From Marsupella aquatica (lineage: Eukaryota; Marchantiophyta), in assembly GCA_973895155.1 (NCBI GenBank), contig OZ316895.1, positions 10,540,001-10,604,000 of the forward strand: a DNA stretch of 64,000 nt, read 5' to 3'. The notes under the pieces are model-generated. The model worked only from the letters and a program-made list of their open reading frames with translations, was not told where the DNA came from and ran no database searches. Positions within the stretch are counted from its first letter, which is position 1. Each line of letters begins with the position of its first letter. This document shows, piece by piece, positions 24,466 to 38,705 of this stretch. The translations under genes and the position numbers were made by a program.

Positions 24466-27400
24466 TTGACTACTATACAACCACGAAACTAAAACCACGG
24501 TCGCTTCATGTTATTTAGGCGTAGCCCTTTTGCAAAAATTGGCCGAAGATTTTAAACACTCGAATGTTGGTGACACTTTCCTCCTTTCAAGAAAGAAAAG
24601 AAAATGGCGGCGTGGCGAATGATTGGCGGGGGGTATACTCAACAGCAGTCTACAGTATGCCGTCTTAGGTACGGCACGTCGGTCGAAACGGATACCGATG
24701 GATGGACGGATGGATGGGGCCCATCGTAGGTACACCAGTCGGCAAAGAAGAGGGTCCGGCCATCCTCTGCCGGCCAGGTGGACCTTTCTGGCAAGAAAGG
24801 GCGTCCGTGGTACCGGCGTAGCGAACTCGGTGACTGCCCAGAAAACGTGGTTGCAGACCTTGGCACGGAAAAGTGGGACACATTAATGAGCAATCTAACG
24901 CCTCTGTCCCTTCCTTGAGCCAGCATTGGAGGTGACCCTAAAGTGCTACCCCTCTGAACCGCCACTCTTTTTTCCTTTTCTTTTATTTGTGTGAACTGCC
25001 ATTCTTTAATCTTTACCCCACCACCAGAAGCTCCCTCGCCCAACCAGGTCACCTTTCTTATATACATGGTTTTATTTCTTCTGTTGTGGCTTTTATTCCA
25101 GTAAAATATTGCTACCGACTAAAATGGATATAACAGAGAGACTGACGAAACGAAGAAAACGATGCTGCTGTGATAACTAAGGGCTTTTTATTATAAGAGT
25201 ATCTAACAAAATCTTTTTGTTCCTTTGGAGTTCTGTATATCTTTATATCTAAGAGTGTCCAGCATAGCCTTTTTATAAAGGACTGCCAGAGGAAATAAGG
25301 GCCAAACTGGGAGACAGGATTCGGAAAGGCAGGAGACCAAATAAAGGGGAGACAAAAGCAAATAGGAATCACATAGACCCAGTGTACGAATATGCAGAGA
25401 AAAAAACTTTCTAAACTATTTAAAATAATATTATGAGAGCATATTTCAGTGTTTGTTGAGATCCTATCTGAATTGTGAAAGCCCATCTGAACAGGGTGAG
25501 CAGGGTTTAATACCATGGGGGTTTCTTCAGTGAATGAGTGGGGCTTTCCACTCAATGTATGTCATAATTACAAGCCAGAATCTCCAACTTTTCAGGGAAA
25601 AACGGTCCTCACAGTCTAGTTACACAGTGACAAATCTAGTCTAGTTCATCCATAGTGACAATTGAAAAATAAGACAACTTTCACCAGGGTGTTACATAAT
25701 TTCCACAAATATATAACTCTTCCAGCAAATTTGCTTTCCTTAAGGGTTTGGCCTCTTTGGCTGCTACAGTTGTTAGGGACACCTCTTTTGGTCCCTTGGG
25801 TGCTCTTGCCTCACCTGAAGTCTGGTGTGCCACGGTTGGTTCTTTTACCCAGTCTCTTGGAGTAACGTTTCAGGCCTCCAGTTCTTACAACACAGAGGCG
25901 GTACAGTTCAATAGAATTAATTCCAAAAAACATGCAGATGGGTAGAATAGAAGATGCTAACCTCAGAATAGATGCAAACTTGGACGTACGGTAAAGTAAA
26001 CCTATCAATAGCTATAGTGAGTCCTTTGATGCGGCTTTTTGAAAAGGGTTGGATGGATTTAAAAAAAAGCTGTTAGCCTAAAATCTTACTAAAAAATACA
26101 CTGGAAGCCTACTTTTATGTCCTAGGTCTAGAGTGGAGCCTACATAGAGTAAGTCTGCCCTGGTTACTCAACGTTGGGGGTGTAGGAAATGGGACCAAAT
26201 CCTAAGTGGGTCTGAATATTAAAGGATCTTTTTCTTGCAAGGTCTTTTTGGATTCACCTATATTGAGGTTGAAAAGAACAGGTATTCAGGCTATTGTGCA
26301 TCAAAGTTTCCATTGTCGAGGTATAAAAGTTTTATTTCAAAGAACTGCACTCTAAGTTTATTTATCAAAGAGGGCTAAATAAGTACAATGAAGAAAAACC
26401 AAAAGAGGTCCAATGCTGACAAACACCAAACTTGAAAGAAGTTTGAAAAGTAACCCCCAAAACCTAGTAAAAAGAAACAAAACGGAAAACAACAAGGAAA
26501 CAAAGAAAAGGAACAAGAAGGAAAAGATGTACCATTGCCATAGTGTGATGAGCTAATGGTCCACATCTAGTGTTGAAACTAAATTTGAAAGTGAGACATG
26601 GATGCCCTCTAAACGGGCAAGCCTCTACTAAGGCATACTAGTACCCACAGCTAAAGACCTACAATAGATGGCTTGAGCTTGTGCGCTCTGCAATATCATT
26701 GAAATCCGTTAACAAAAGTGCGTTGTCAAAACAGACAATAGTAATCCAATGGAACCCACCTGTCCCTGAATGTTTTTAGCCCATCAAAGTGATGATGCAT
26801 GGGGTCTGATGAGGAGGCTGTACAAATAGGATGAGATGTGGTGTGAAAAAGGAGCACACAATAATGATCCCAGACATCTATGTGATGGACGATAAGACCA
26901 AGGAGGACTGAGTGTGGGATCGGGGATAAAGGAGTGAGGCAATGCATTGTGCATGGGTTCCTCGCAAATAATCAGAGAGGTCCGGTGAAAGATGTCGTCG
27001 TCTGAACCAGTGACCTCTGAGGGGGAATCACCGGATCTGAATGGGGAACCATAATCTCCAAATCTGGTTGCTTGGCCCTGAACACCGGATTTTCAGAAAG
27101 AAGTTGAGGTTGATTTGTTTTGTTAAACACTTTTTGAGACTCTTTGGATTTTGAAAAATTATTCATGCAGATTTTGTATCTTTTACCAAAACATTATACA
27201 AATGCAAAGTACAACCTCCTGGGTAATATCGGGAGCATAATATATAAGACGGTTGAAATAATAGGATGCACAAGCCTCAATGTGAGAGAGTACCCACGCT
27301 CCGAAACTCTATTGCAGAGGTTTTCTCAAATTTGGGGGTCTCTATTAGACGCAAAAACCTTCTGTCACTGAACGCAACAACATTCCCTAAGCGAACCAAT

Positions 27401-27901
27401 CTATGTTTGATGAACTGGCGGTACACCGCCCTCAAACCTCATTAGCTTACAGTATTGATACATAGAACAGAAGGCATGAATGAGTAGACTCGAATAAATG
27501 TACAATAAGAAATATCATGGGCCACATGAACAGCCGATAATCTATTTATGGTACAGCTTCCTGAAATCCTCGTATAGTTTGCTAGCTCGTATGTAGATTG
27601 CATCAGTGTAGCATCGTCCACCGTAGGGTATTCCTATGTGGTCGTGTCTGCAAGAACTAGCCAATGACTGCGCATCTCACACAATCTTGAACCATCACTC
27701 CTCTCATCTCAAATGGACCTCACCTGCAACAAATCCCTAGGTTACTAAAATGTACACTGCTGAAACATTGAGACTCGTCATTAATTTCTTCTCCAGCTGA
27801 ATTCGACATGTGCACCAACTAACTTGGATGGCCAGCTACATAAGAGTGTTCCAAAACACTTTCACACGTATAAGCTGTGTAAGGTTCTCCGTTTGTTTTA
27901 G

Positions 27902-27965
27902 GTTGTTGGCCTCTTTTTCTATGTCTGTTCTAGGTTTAAGATTCAGTGAAAATGAGGCCAACAAC
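27902..27965. repeat. Hairpin, 12-base arms, 40-base loop
   Basis: GTTGTTGGCCTC at 27902-27913 pairs exactly with 27954-27965. It lies about 150-220 bases beyond the LepA stop codon, so it may be in that transcript's 3' region. Function is unknown. Confidence 0.55.
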
Positions 27966-28120
27966 AAGCGCACGAGAACTCAAATCCTTGACTTATTATT
28001 TTCTGTTTCAGTGTCCCGAGGATAAACAATCCGGTCTCACAGCACACTTGAAGCAAATCCTTTACTAGAGAGCATGCTTAAGAAACCGTACCTCATTGAG
28101 TAATGCTCATTCTAAACGGA

Positions 28121-31100
28121 TCAGAGAACTTCTTTCTCTAACCGCAACACAGCCATGAAGGCATCTTGTGGAACATCAACCTTCCCAACAGCTTTCATGC
28201 GCTTCTTGCCTTCAGCCTGAAGCCACGCAGGACGAAAATTGAAAAATTCGGCCATACTACAGCAGTACCGTTCATGTTAGAAAAGACGATAATATAAGAT
28301 CGATATAGAAAGTGAAAGGTTGATACATTATTATGGACAAGGTACCTGTTTGCTTAACAACTTCTTTTTTCTTGATATGTCTCCTCCTGTCCATACACCA
28401 AACTAGTTCAGTAAAGAGACTTAAAGAATTCTTAGCTTGCCCATAGCTCGCCAGAGAATCTCCCTAGTGTGAGATCCTCCACAACAAAATACATGAAGGG
28501 ACTGAAGTTTCTGTAATAACCATAGCACTTCGCGAGGACATCCTTCCGCATGGCTGAAATAGCTTCACTGGCAATAACCTTCACCCCTATGCATGCCTGC
28601 ACTCAACACATGGCGGTACAGATACCGTGTTAACGGTAGGCTATTATTAGCATGACCCGCAAATAATTTCAAGTAACACAGAGTGCTCTTGTAGAGTTCT
28701 CTGAGATATTATCGCCACAGGGAGTTGAGGTCCACGAAAAGTGCACAAGATACCAGTATCCCTGCCCATTCTATGTTCCCCACAGCCATATCAATTATTT
28801 TCTTAATTGTTCCCATGATCTTGACTAACAGTATCAATTCAATAAAGCCTTGCCTTAATCACGTTTCGACGTACCTGGATGGGAATCTTAAATAGCTGTC
28901 TCGGGATGAGTTCTTTCAACTTTTTAGTCAGAGCTCGGCCAACACTAAAAGCCTGCAATTTATGCGCAGAGACACGTTTTAAGAAATGGGATGCCATCAA
29001 AGCAGTCCAGGTACACATAATCAGGAACTGCACTCAGAATTAGCACAAACTTTGCGATCTTGTACACAACACACCCAGAGGTAGTCAACTCTACATAAAT
29101 TCCTAACCAGAGTAATTTCCCAGGAGACATTCCAGCACAAAAGTGGGAACTCAAAGACAAGCTAGATTTAAGATCGCGACGGGACAAGGATTCGTCGATC
29201 CAGGTGAATACCTTATCTCTATGGACAATAGTAGCTAGCGGATCAACTATTTCTCCATTGATCAGGATGTCGAGTCTGACAAGGTCACTTTCTCGATATC
29301 TGGAACGTACCAGTAATGCAGCGAAGTTTTGTGAGTGCTCGCACCTAACTTGGTCGTTTTGAGGAAGGACAATGTGATCAATTCAATATGCTCTAGATAC
29401 GTAATTATATTCTTGCAAATTCTGGAAGCAAGAAGAAAGCAAAACTAGGCAGGTCTATCATGGATTGCCGTAAAAGCAAAAGACGCGACCAAAATTCCTG
29501 AAGTCTCCTTAACCCTAAATTTTAGCGTAGGATTGAATACCAATTTTCATGAATGGACTCGGTTGTAAATCGGTCCACTGTTGATTTCAAATCTTATAAA
29601 CGCTTGCATCTTAAAAATAGGAGAAGGAAAATGTGCGACCAAGAAATTCTAAACTGAACGTGTATGCATGAAAGAATACATACCCCACTAGGGAGTACTC
29701 CATACTAGCGTATCCCTTGCTCCTTGACTTGAGCTGATCAAAAAAGTCCCCAACCATCTGCCGGTACCACAATCCGAGAAAATCCAGACCATTTTCTTAA
29801 TAGTTAGTGCACAGCAAAAGTTTCATGAACACGATATCTAGTAACGACTCAAATTACGTCATAAAACAATGTACAATGCAATTGTCGATGAGCTGTAAGA
29901 CGTGATCGAAGGCTGCAACGATTGCTGGGTACAAGTCTCGTAGAAAGTCAAAGTCTGAGCGAACAAGAAAATAATTTCCAGTAAAAATGCCTTTAACAGT
30001 ACAACTAAAATACTTCAGCATCATACCTCACCCATAGGAAGGTCGTACAGAAGTGAGGTTCTATTTTCGGTTATATACTTCATCTCTTTGAAGATACCAC
30101 GCCGTTCTTGTGCAAGTTCCATAAGTGGCCCGATGTACTCTCTTGGTGTTATCATATCCATCTGTGGAGAGGAATGAATATAAGTCAAGAAACTAATTTG
30201 CGAAGACATCAGTATTTCAAATTGAAATTACACGTAGGCTTAACTAACGAGGATTTAAAAGATGCAAGCAATCTGGGACTCCCTAACTGAGAAAAGTTAA
30301 ATGTCACAGCCATAAACTGCCAGAAATCAACCACCAAATTCGAGTAAAAAGCATTAATGTAAAGTAACTGATTTGACATGTTGTAAATCATTGAGACGTA
30401 CACAACTATAGATGGGACACAATACCTTTATGTAGGGCTCTGCAATGGATTTTCGTTTTCCGGCCTCTGGGAGCTGTGACGGATTTGAGCATTCAATCTG
30501 CGATTAATTTGCACATTAAGCCTTGCCAGACGATCTTTACAGACCATGTTATAAACCTCATCATGTTGACGTCAAAAATTGGGAAAAGAACAGTTATAAC
30601 AAGGACAACTTGAGTGCTCCAAGAATGCTTTGCAGATTCATGCTAGCAAAAACGTGCATCAGACTGATACCACTGTCTCATCGGTGCAATTGATTTTGTA
30701 GACTACGCTAGGTGCTGTTGTAATTAGATCCAGATTATACTCTCGCTCCAGCCTTTCCTGCATGTTAATACGTACTCCAAGAAATGAACAATTGGTAGAT
30801 TCAAGCAAATGCTGGAAAGCTGCTCAATAAAACAGACACTATTCAACCTAGGAAGACAGGTCATGATAATGTATGATTACAAACTATACTTGGCTGAGCT
30901 TACTATTGGATAACCTGGTACAATTGTTTCTGGAAAATTGCTGTAAAATTATCCTGCTGTGAGTTTTGACGAAGAAATAGCGCGAATGTGGAGCGCTTAG
31001 CAACGAATATTTCCAGCAAGGCTATTCTGAGAACTAGACAAATCCAAACCCTTCTTTACAGAACAAGAAAACGAAGTGTGCTTGAATCCCTACGTGAAAA

Positions 31101-34100
31101 AGTGGAGTAAAAAGAAAAGGTCAAAAGGATTTGCTAAAAACCTGCACGATTTCCATATGAAGAAGTCCAAGAAAGCCACATCGGAAACCGAAACCCATTG
31201 CGCTTGATGCCTCTGGTTCAAACTAAGAAAAGACAAACCACATTAGCTCAGAATCTTAAAATTGGAGGTGACTGACAAATTGATATTTCAAGAATCCCCT
31301 CCATAAAGTACCATTAAAAATGTCTTCGAACTAGATAGTTGAAAGTGTCAGGACAATAACTAAAGTTGGATCCAAATTCTTCTTTGGGAGAGACAGGAAC
31401 ATAAACGGTATAAACATGGACTGAAACAGGCCAATGATCACCTTAAGGGCAGCATCGTTGAGCTGCAGTTTCCCCAAGGCCTCTCGCAATACAGGAAATC
31501 TGTTCGGAGTTGCCAGAAGAGAAGCCATAGAATCAGCGCTAAAAAACAACAACATCCACCCTTTGCCTAATGTCCATGGACGATCACTTGAGAGTGGCTG
31601 GCAGTTTGAAACGATGGCCAGGATGCAGAGTGATCACGCTGCGGAATCCCGCCCAGAATGATGTTGCAGTCCTACTCTTCTTCTATGGACAAGCTTTTCA
31701 TTCTGATACTAATACAAAATAAAGATTGAATTTGATTACGTTCCCGGAGCTTCCACAAAATCGGAAGGAACAAAGACTGCTAGTGACACTTGTGATCTGA
31801 CTTAACTGGTCAGCTTCAATTGGGAAGAGCCCACAGAAGACCATCGGCACTGCCTCTTGGTAGCCAGGTAATGCCTCGCTTGCCTTCCTTATGCCACCTG
31901 TGATTGTGTCTCCAACTCGTGCATCTGCAACGGACCTTATCGAAGCAGCTAGATAACCCACCTGAAGTTGAAACAAAATTCACAAATCCGGAAACAGGTA
32001 GTGTAAATTTACCATGATATACATGATCTGCGCAAAGACTGAAATGGTTGCAAAGTTAACTCGTTGGTGGATCCTCAGGTAACTAGAAAGCATGATGACG
32101 AAAGTCTTCTGGTTTCCTAACCGTAATTTTGAGACAATGGAATTAAGTATGCTACCACACGCACGTGTTAACCTATGAATCAAATGAATGAAACGAGAAT
32201 ATATACGTTTCAGGTTCCGATCATGAAGGCTCTCCAAATGCAAAGAAAATACTCAATACAACTTCGGTCAAATACTACAGCTACGATAGACTTAATGGCA
32301 GTTGTCACCTCTCCTGCTTGTAACGATTTCAATGGCATTTGTGAGGGTGACAGAACCCCAATCTCAATAACTTGATATTCCTGCGAGCCATAACATAGAG
32401 AAACATGGTCACCAAGGTGATTTTGGCAGAGCATTAAAAACAAAGGCATATTGCTGTTCCGCGTTGATAACATCAATCAGTAAAATCATGATGACTGATA
32501 CTCACACATAGGTGAAAAACGCCTAGACAAAATCTTTACAAACACTTAGCAAATGGAGAAGTTGCTCAGGTCAGTAAAACAATGGCATCCCCAAGTATAT
32601 ACCATACCTTGCCACTAGCCATGAATTGAATTACATCTCCCTCCTTAACACTCCCATCCACCACTCTAAAGTAAACGATGACACCTCGGTATGCATCATA
32701 GTAACTGTCCCCAAAAAGCAATAAGATCCAACCGAAAGATCAAAGGCAATCGACAGTTTATAAGTGCAGATGTATAAGCAAGATCAGCGGCACGGTTCAC
32801 GTGAACATGACGAGCAGAGTCTCTTGCTGGACAATCTACAGTGTGTATTAGATTGAGTTACAATGGATCTCCACTGGATTAACGGTACATTGCCGAGAGT
32901 AGCTGTGCTTCAAACAAGATTGTGCACAGAACACACTGAAAACTACGTCAGACTCTTAATGGAATGCTGAGAATCATTATGCTAGCAAAGGAGCTCATAT
33001 CAGTCATTCAGGAGCACAATTTACCCAGATAAATCTCTCAAGTGTCAAAGGATGGTACACTTTCATGACCGGGCCATCTGACTAATATAGAGTATTAGTG
33101 CATATTGATTATACCTGTCAAAAATGAGGGCCCTGAGAGGCTCTGCTACAGTATCTTTCGGAGCTGGAACCTTATCTATGACGGCTTGCAATATTTCACT
33201 TATGCCTATGCCCTCCTGCAGAGAGGCAAATAGAGTAAACTATTTAGTTGACATCACTCTGCAGATTGACATCAGTTAGAAGGTCTGTGGTAGCTAGAAC
33301 CCAGTAACTCGAACGAGGAACAATCCTGCGATGATTGAAGTGAAACAAACTCACCGCCCAGCTAACTGATGGGTAAAGGCCAGTCATGAGGTACCTTCGC
33401 AGAGCATTGGATAGCGTCACTGCAGTCCAAGCCAATAATCTGCACCGGTCCATGAATTTATGAGTACATTCAATCTCAATTGAGGAGATGATAGGTCCCA
33501 AAGATTATCACAAGGCCACCGAAGGATCTGGAAGGAAGTTGTCCAGTAGTACAAATACTAGCAGAATTCACAAGGGTACCAACCTCTTCAATTTCCTTAG
33601 CCACTCTATCAGGATCGGCGCCCGGCAAATCAATCTTGTTCAGAACCTGACTTAAAACAACAAAGTCGTAACTCAATCATAGTACAAGGTCATAAAACAT
33701 ATCTACATAAGACCAGCGGAGCAGAGCAGCGATCAAACCCTCTATGGCACATCAGTGGCACAATGCGGCAACATTGCAGCGTTGAACACGAACGGGCATC
33801 GGCATGGACGCCAAAATTCACTAACCGGAATGATCTCAAGATTGTTTTCCAGAGCGAGGTACACATTCGCCAGTGTCTGTGCCTCCACACCCTGCATCCA
33901 AGAAAAACCCACCAGTCAATTTTGCAGAGTAAATATAAGCAAGACACAACTGCCAAAGGGAAAAGTAAAGGACCAGAGAGGGAAAACAATTTTAATCACC
34001 TGAGAAGCATCGACAACAAGCAAAGCCCCTTCACATGCAGCCAAAGATCTCGAGACCTGACACAAAAATGTCAACCAGTGTGATACTTAAATGTCCTCAA

Positions 34101-36058
34101 GGCAGACTACTGCACATTCGAGTTCTGTAGGAAATTTCTTATCAACGAAGGTTTCAGCAACTTGTCAGTGTATTGCACGAATTATCTGATACTCAGGACG
34201 TAAGATTTCATAGTCCTAGTTTGAGCGAGAACAACCCAGGAAAGAAATTGGTTTTGAAGGTTTTGTGATGACATTGTGAATGATATGCACCGAAAACTAG
34301 AGAATACCTCGTAAGAAAAGTCGACATGGCCAGGAGTGTCAATCAAATTCAGGCAATACGCTTCACCATCTTTGCCCACGTATCGCATCCGAGCAGCCTG
34401 CAAAGGTAGTTTGAAAGGTCGGAACGTGAGCTTTCGCTGGCCTTCATCATGACGAAACCAGTCAAAGTAACGAGTAGTCGACATAGTGTCCACGTCATTT
34501 TCCAGTAGACTGAGACTCATCACTGCGTCAAATGGATTTACTTGGATTCACAAGTAAATCCAAGAACAGGAAATGTATTTTGCGCCCTATGGTGGCGGTA
34601 AAATCGAATGCCCATTCTCTGGGTTTTCAGGGGACTTGAAATCGTTAAGTTCTGACTTCGTCAGAGGAGCTGTTAGAATCAGACAGGCAGAATCAGCTGT
34701 ATCTCATGATAATTACTAAACTGGAAAAAGACGACAGTAGGAAAACACGGGAACATACCTGAAGCTTGATTGTGATACCCCTTTCCCTTTCAAGATCCAT
34801 ATTGTCTAGAAACTGCTCTTTCATTTCTCGATCTTGCACGGTCCCTGTTTTTTGTAGAAGCTTATCAGCTAGAGTTGACTTCCCATGGTCAATGTGTGCA
34901 ATGATTGAGAAATTTCTAATATTGGACACTGGGACCTGCAAGTATATCACTGCCAAGTGAGCACTGGGTCAAGGTTGCGCCGACATACGTGCTGTACACG
35001 AGCAAGTGAAGGTTCAGCGAGATGGTTGTAGATAACAAGTCCAATTGCGAAAAAGTATCGTTCATAAGTTTACAAATACGACAGAGAATTCTCATGAAGA
35101 GATTACACTGGGAGTGAGAAAGGACGATCAGAAGCTCTTTTCGGTGTGCTCCGTCACTATATCACTATATTACCTAAGCTCCTTTAGTCGCGACCAACAC
35201 AATGCCGAGTTTCAACAAATGAAATGAAGTCGTCTGGTAAAAATTTACTCAGAGAGAGATATGTGAATGACGTAGCTTCCATTCAAGGAGGTACAATTGA
35301 GGAGAAGAAACTGGTGCACTTCGTCCAAAATCTAAAAAAATTCAATATTCTCGATAGGCCATATCAACAACAGAAGATCCTTCCTGTTATCTTTCCTGTT
35401 AACGGATTCGTTGCTCACAATGGTTGAATAGTACCACAGGAACAAGAACACGAGAAATCCGTAATTGTGAAGCAGTGCAGTGAATCGAGCGTTATTCATA
35501 TTCGTGTCAAACAAATATTATGAAATAATGAAGGATAGGATGATTGCAGCCACGAATTTGCGGGAGAGAGAAAGAGACCTTCGAAAGGCGGTCTTGACCA
35601 TTGAGATTATCCTGATCGGCATTCTTGCCCGATTTTAGGGGACTCTTAGCTGCAACAGTTTCTGGGGCCTGTTGTGCCTGACAGATTAAACTATCGAACA
35701 CGCTCGCCGGTCTGCTGGCCCTGTCAGCTGCAGCGCCCCAACCTAGTGAACGAGAAGAAGAATTCACGGACGTTTGTTCCCCGCAGTGATTCCTAGACGA
35801 CCTTCGCCTCAAAACTGGTCCACACCGCGCCATTTCTTTGGGAGAGTAAGACGATGAAGACACATCACGATACTGTTGCTGCTGCTGCGGCGATGCTCTG
35901 TTGTGGAGACTATTGCCTAGGAATGAAGACTGAGTACTGCTAGTAGAAGTACAAGCAGATGCAGAAGCAAGACCGCCAGAAATGGAGAAGCTTCGACATA
36001 AATTGCTGGCAGGAGAGAGCGGCAAAACAACATTCGGGGAGATCCCCATGCCTTCCAT
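28121..36058 (-). CDS. LEPA: Translation factor LepA (EF4), chloroplastic
   Basis: Ribosome-associated GTPase of plastid translation. Twenty-two exons join in phase to 762 residues: 36058-35579, 34935-34759, 34397-34308, 34056-34000, 33891-33826, 33646-33584, 33439-33395, 33215-33115, 32704-32608, 32380-32309, 31961-31807, 31499-31442, 31222-31142, 30757-30671, 30497-30426, 30161-30027, 29757-29684, 29299-29212, 28952-28875, 28596-28521, 28386-28346, 28216-28121. Residues 1 to about 155 are Ser-rich with few acids, as in a plastid transit peptide. G1 is AHIDHGKS (173-180), then RGITIK (about 212), DTPGH (239) and NKID (293). The LepA-specific C-terminal part is complete: [19 protein letters not shown], then a basic GKKRMKAVG tail and VPQDAF near the end. 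The ATG at 36058 is the first in the frame of exon 1. Confidence 0.95.
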
Positions 36059-36180
36059 GGCCTCCCCCCGTCCCTCCCTCCCTCGGTCCAACGAAAGGCC
36101 AGTTCTAATTTCTCTTCCCCCGGAGCAGCGTAAATGCGAGATGCTGTCTCTCGCAGCGCATTAGTGTCCTCGAATCTCTA

Positions 36181-36552
36181 CAAATCTATCCAGTTCCGGG
36201 CCCCAACACGATACAATCTGCTCGAATCTGTTTGCTTGGTCGTTTCCCCAGATGAATGAGTCCAATCCGACAGAGGCAACATACGAGGACGAGAAAGGAG
36301 TCCAGACACGGCCAAAGAGACCGCTGAACGAGCTCGGTTGATGCTCTGCAAATCTATCCAGTTTTGCGCTCCATCACCATACAATCTGCTGAGAATCTCT
36401 TGGTTTGCTCGTTTCCCAGCTGAATGAGTCAAATCCGACAGAGGCACATACGAGAAAGAGAAAGAGAACGAGAAACGAGAAACGAGTCCAGAGAAAAGAG
36501 AAAAGAGTCCAGAGACGGGCTAAGAAAAGCACGAAGGAGCTCGGTCGAGAGG
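36181..36552. repeat. Tandem duplication in the LepA 5' flank
   Basis: Copies start at CAAATCTATCCAGTT near 36181 and 36349 (period 168) and share ACAATCTGCT, CGTTTCCC, AATGAGTC, CCGACAGAGGCA and GAGCTCGGT. They lie 120-500 bases upstream of the LepA ATG, so they probably lie in its promoter or 5' UTR. The distal copy is enlarged by a GAAACGA/AGAGAAAAG-type purine array. Confidence 0.75.
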
Positions 36553-36806
36553 AAAGGGCGCTGCCTCGTTGTTCACATTAGTGTTACACCACCTCTTTGA
36601 ATTTCAATCATTTCTTATCTCCTCATCGCAACCCACTTTGTATATGAAGCCCAGATGGACCCAGATGGACTGGAAACGGTTGGATGGACTCACTCAGAAC
36701 ATTTCAACTGATTCAGATAACATTATTTACACTTTTGACTGAAATGTGGCCTATAAAATATCTCCTTGTCATTTGTAGCCAGTTTCAACTATATTATTGA
36801 ACCTGT

Positions 36807-36899
36807 ATTCTTGGTAACTTGACTACCTTGAACCTGAAAGACGGGTCAAAATGTTATCTATTCTTGGTAACTTGATGACCTTGAACCTGAAAGATGTCA
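36807..36899. repeat. Tandem pair, 53-base period
   Basis: ATTCTTGGTAACTTGA(C/T)(T/G)ACC followed by TTGAACCTGAAAGA is repeated twice with nearly no differences. Confidence 0.85.
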
Positions 36900-38675
36900 A
36901 TATATTATGCCGTTATTCAAAATCATTGTGATCCTTTTTCTTTTTGCTCTATAAGAAACAATTGCTTTAAGCAGTCCATGGGGATGGGTAGGGACAATGT
37001 CTCGGTCCATTGGGGCTTTTGTTTCTCAACAACCATGTTCTCTCAACACAAGAGCTCCCATATGACACTCCTAACTCTCGCTTCCCCATATGTGCTTTCT
37101 GGAGCGTATGCGACTGGAATGTTACCTGTCTGCTCCGTGGCCTATCGGAGAACGTCGTTTGACGTTTGTGTATTTAAGGTGAGTTTTTGCCAAAGTGGAG
37201 TTAAATTTGCGTCGTGGCCCATCTCAGGTAATGCACTAGATGACATCGTGGCCATTCATTTCACCTATCGACTGGCTCAGATCTACAGTAAAGGTTCGTG
37301 GAGGAGATTTCTCTTTTTGGAAAAACCATGACTAATCGAGTGAGCTAAATACACAGTACCGCCCTGCTAACAAGGGGGTGGTGAGCCATGACTCCCTGAA
37401 GAACAAGTGATTTAGATTGAGTTTTTAGGAGCTATTATTGCCCTTAATGCTACCTAGGGCATCGATACATTTAAAGGCCTAAGATTTTAATTCTTAAAGC
37501 AAAAATAGAGGAGAAGGTTACTAATTCCCCTTTCCAAATGTCTATTGAGCATTTTTCTCCATAAAAACACCAAAAACTACAAAAAGACAAATCAGTAAGT
37601 TTGGCAAACACCATACCTCGATGACTCAGCTCGGACCTACAACCCCATGGACTTTGACATCCCTTATACCCACACTAGCTGACTTTCTCCTTGCTTCCAA
37701 AAACTCTATACCAACAAATTTTTCCTCCAATTCTTCTCTGTATAATACTCTTCGGCTCGTTAAATGTGGCTTGGAAAGAGCTTTCCAATACCACTAATAT
37801 CACCAACTTTTATAATGAATTGAGAGAACCATGAATTATCAAAGATGGTCATCTGTTTTCTTGGCACATTTGATGTTTTGGTGTAATAATCCGTATATAT
37901 GATGTGAGAAAGAGCGCTTTGCTGAGGTCGATGCCGGTTGTGCAATTCTATCCAAGCATTCTTTCGGAACCAGGAGTTCCCATCATTTTTCGATCCAACT
38001 GAAAGAGAGCCTCTCAATCCTCATGAGATATTGACTATTGCTTGGATACATGTCTCTTCTGTCCAAGCGAAGCAAAAGCTGATGAGTAAACAGTCTGGAG
38101 AGATACGCTAGTTGTTCAAGCAGTTGGAGCTGTCTTCTCGATCAACATTTGAGGTCTTGAGGATCACACGTTTCTTCTATCCAAGCATTGCAAAAGCTGA
38201 AGTGGATTACAGTCAGAGCGGATACAATTTTCTGGAAACCTTTTCGTTCCCACATGTAAGATTTCAAAGAATTCAGACCAAGTAAATGTCCTCATAATTG
38301 CTTTTGATCCCAAAGGACTGCTGTATTTTGATTGTTGACATCCTCGGATTTTTTGAGCTTTCTTGAGCTTTTTACAAGTTTGATTAATTCTCACCGATCG
38401 ATCTCATGAGCATCTGAAACTTCTGATGAACAATGTCAAAGCGCATCAGCGAAAATATCCCGTACATTCATCGATCCCTTACAGATGGTTTCTGGTGTCC
38501 TACGTCAATGAAGGCTAGTTGCCTGTATGCCGTTGTGCAGAATCCATACTTACCAACCATTATTCTGGCCCAGTCTCTCGTAAGATTATACTGCACTGTC
38601 ATTTGTCCATCGCCAGTTCCAAATTCCTTCCCATGGCTTCACTGCACACGGAACGTAGCCAGATGGCGCCAGCTC

Positions 38676-38705
38676 TCCCTTCCCTTCCCTTCCCTTCCCT
38701 TCCCT
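38676..38705. repeat. Microsatellite (TCCCT)6
   Basis: Six uninterrupted TCCCT units. Confidence 0.95.

Larger units (their letters stand above)
23813..28120. other. Gene-free spacer downstream of LepA
   Basis: Apart from the inverted-repeat cluster at 24021-24465 and a 12-base-arm hairpin at 27902-27965, I find no recognisable gene, repeat array or RNA here. Open frames are short and look random. The right end is the 3' flank of the minus-strand LepA gene. Confidence 0.4.

Noticed and set aside
24639-25067. Minus-strand frame of 142 codons
   Set aside because: Reads through a GATG-type simple repeat, with no recognisable protein similarity.
28960-29187. Minus-strand frame between two LepA exons
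   Set aside because: Lies mostly in the intron between 29212 and 28952, and the flanking exons join in phase without it.
36894-37331. ATG-initiated 145-residue frame
   Set aside because: No recognised domain, starts within a tandem repeat, and no splice or family support.
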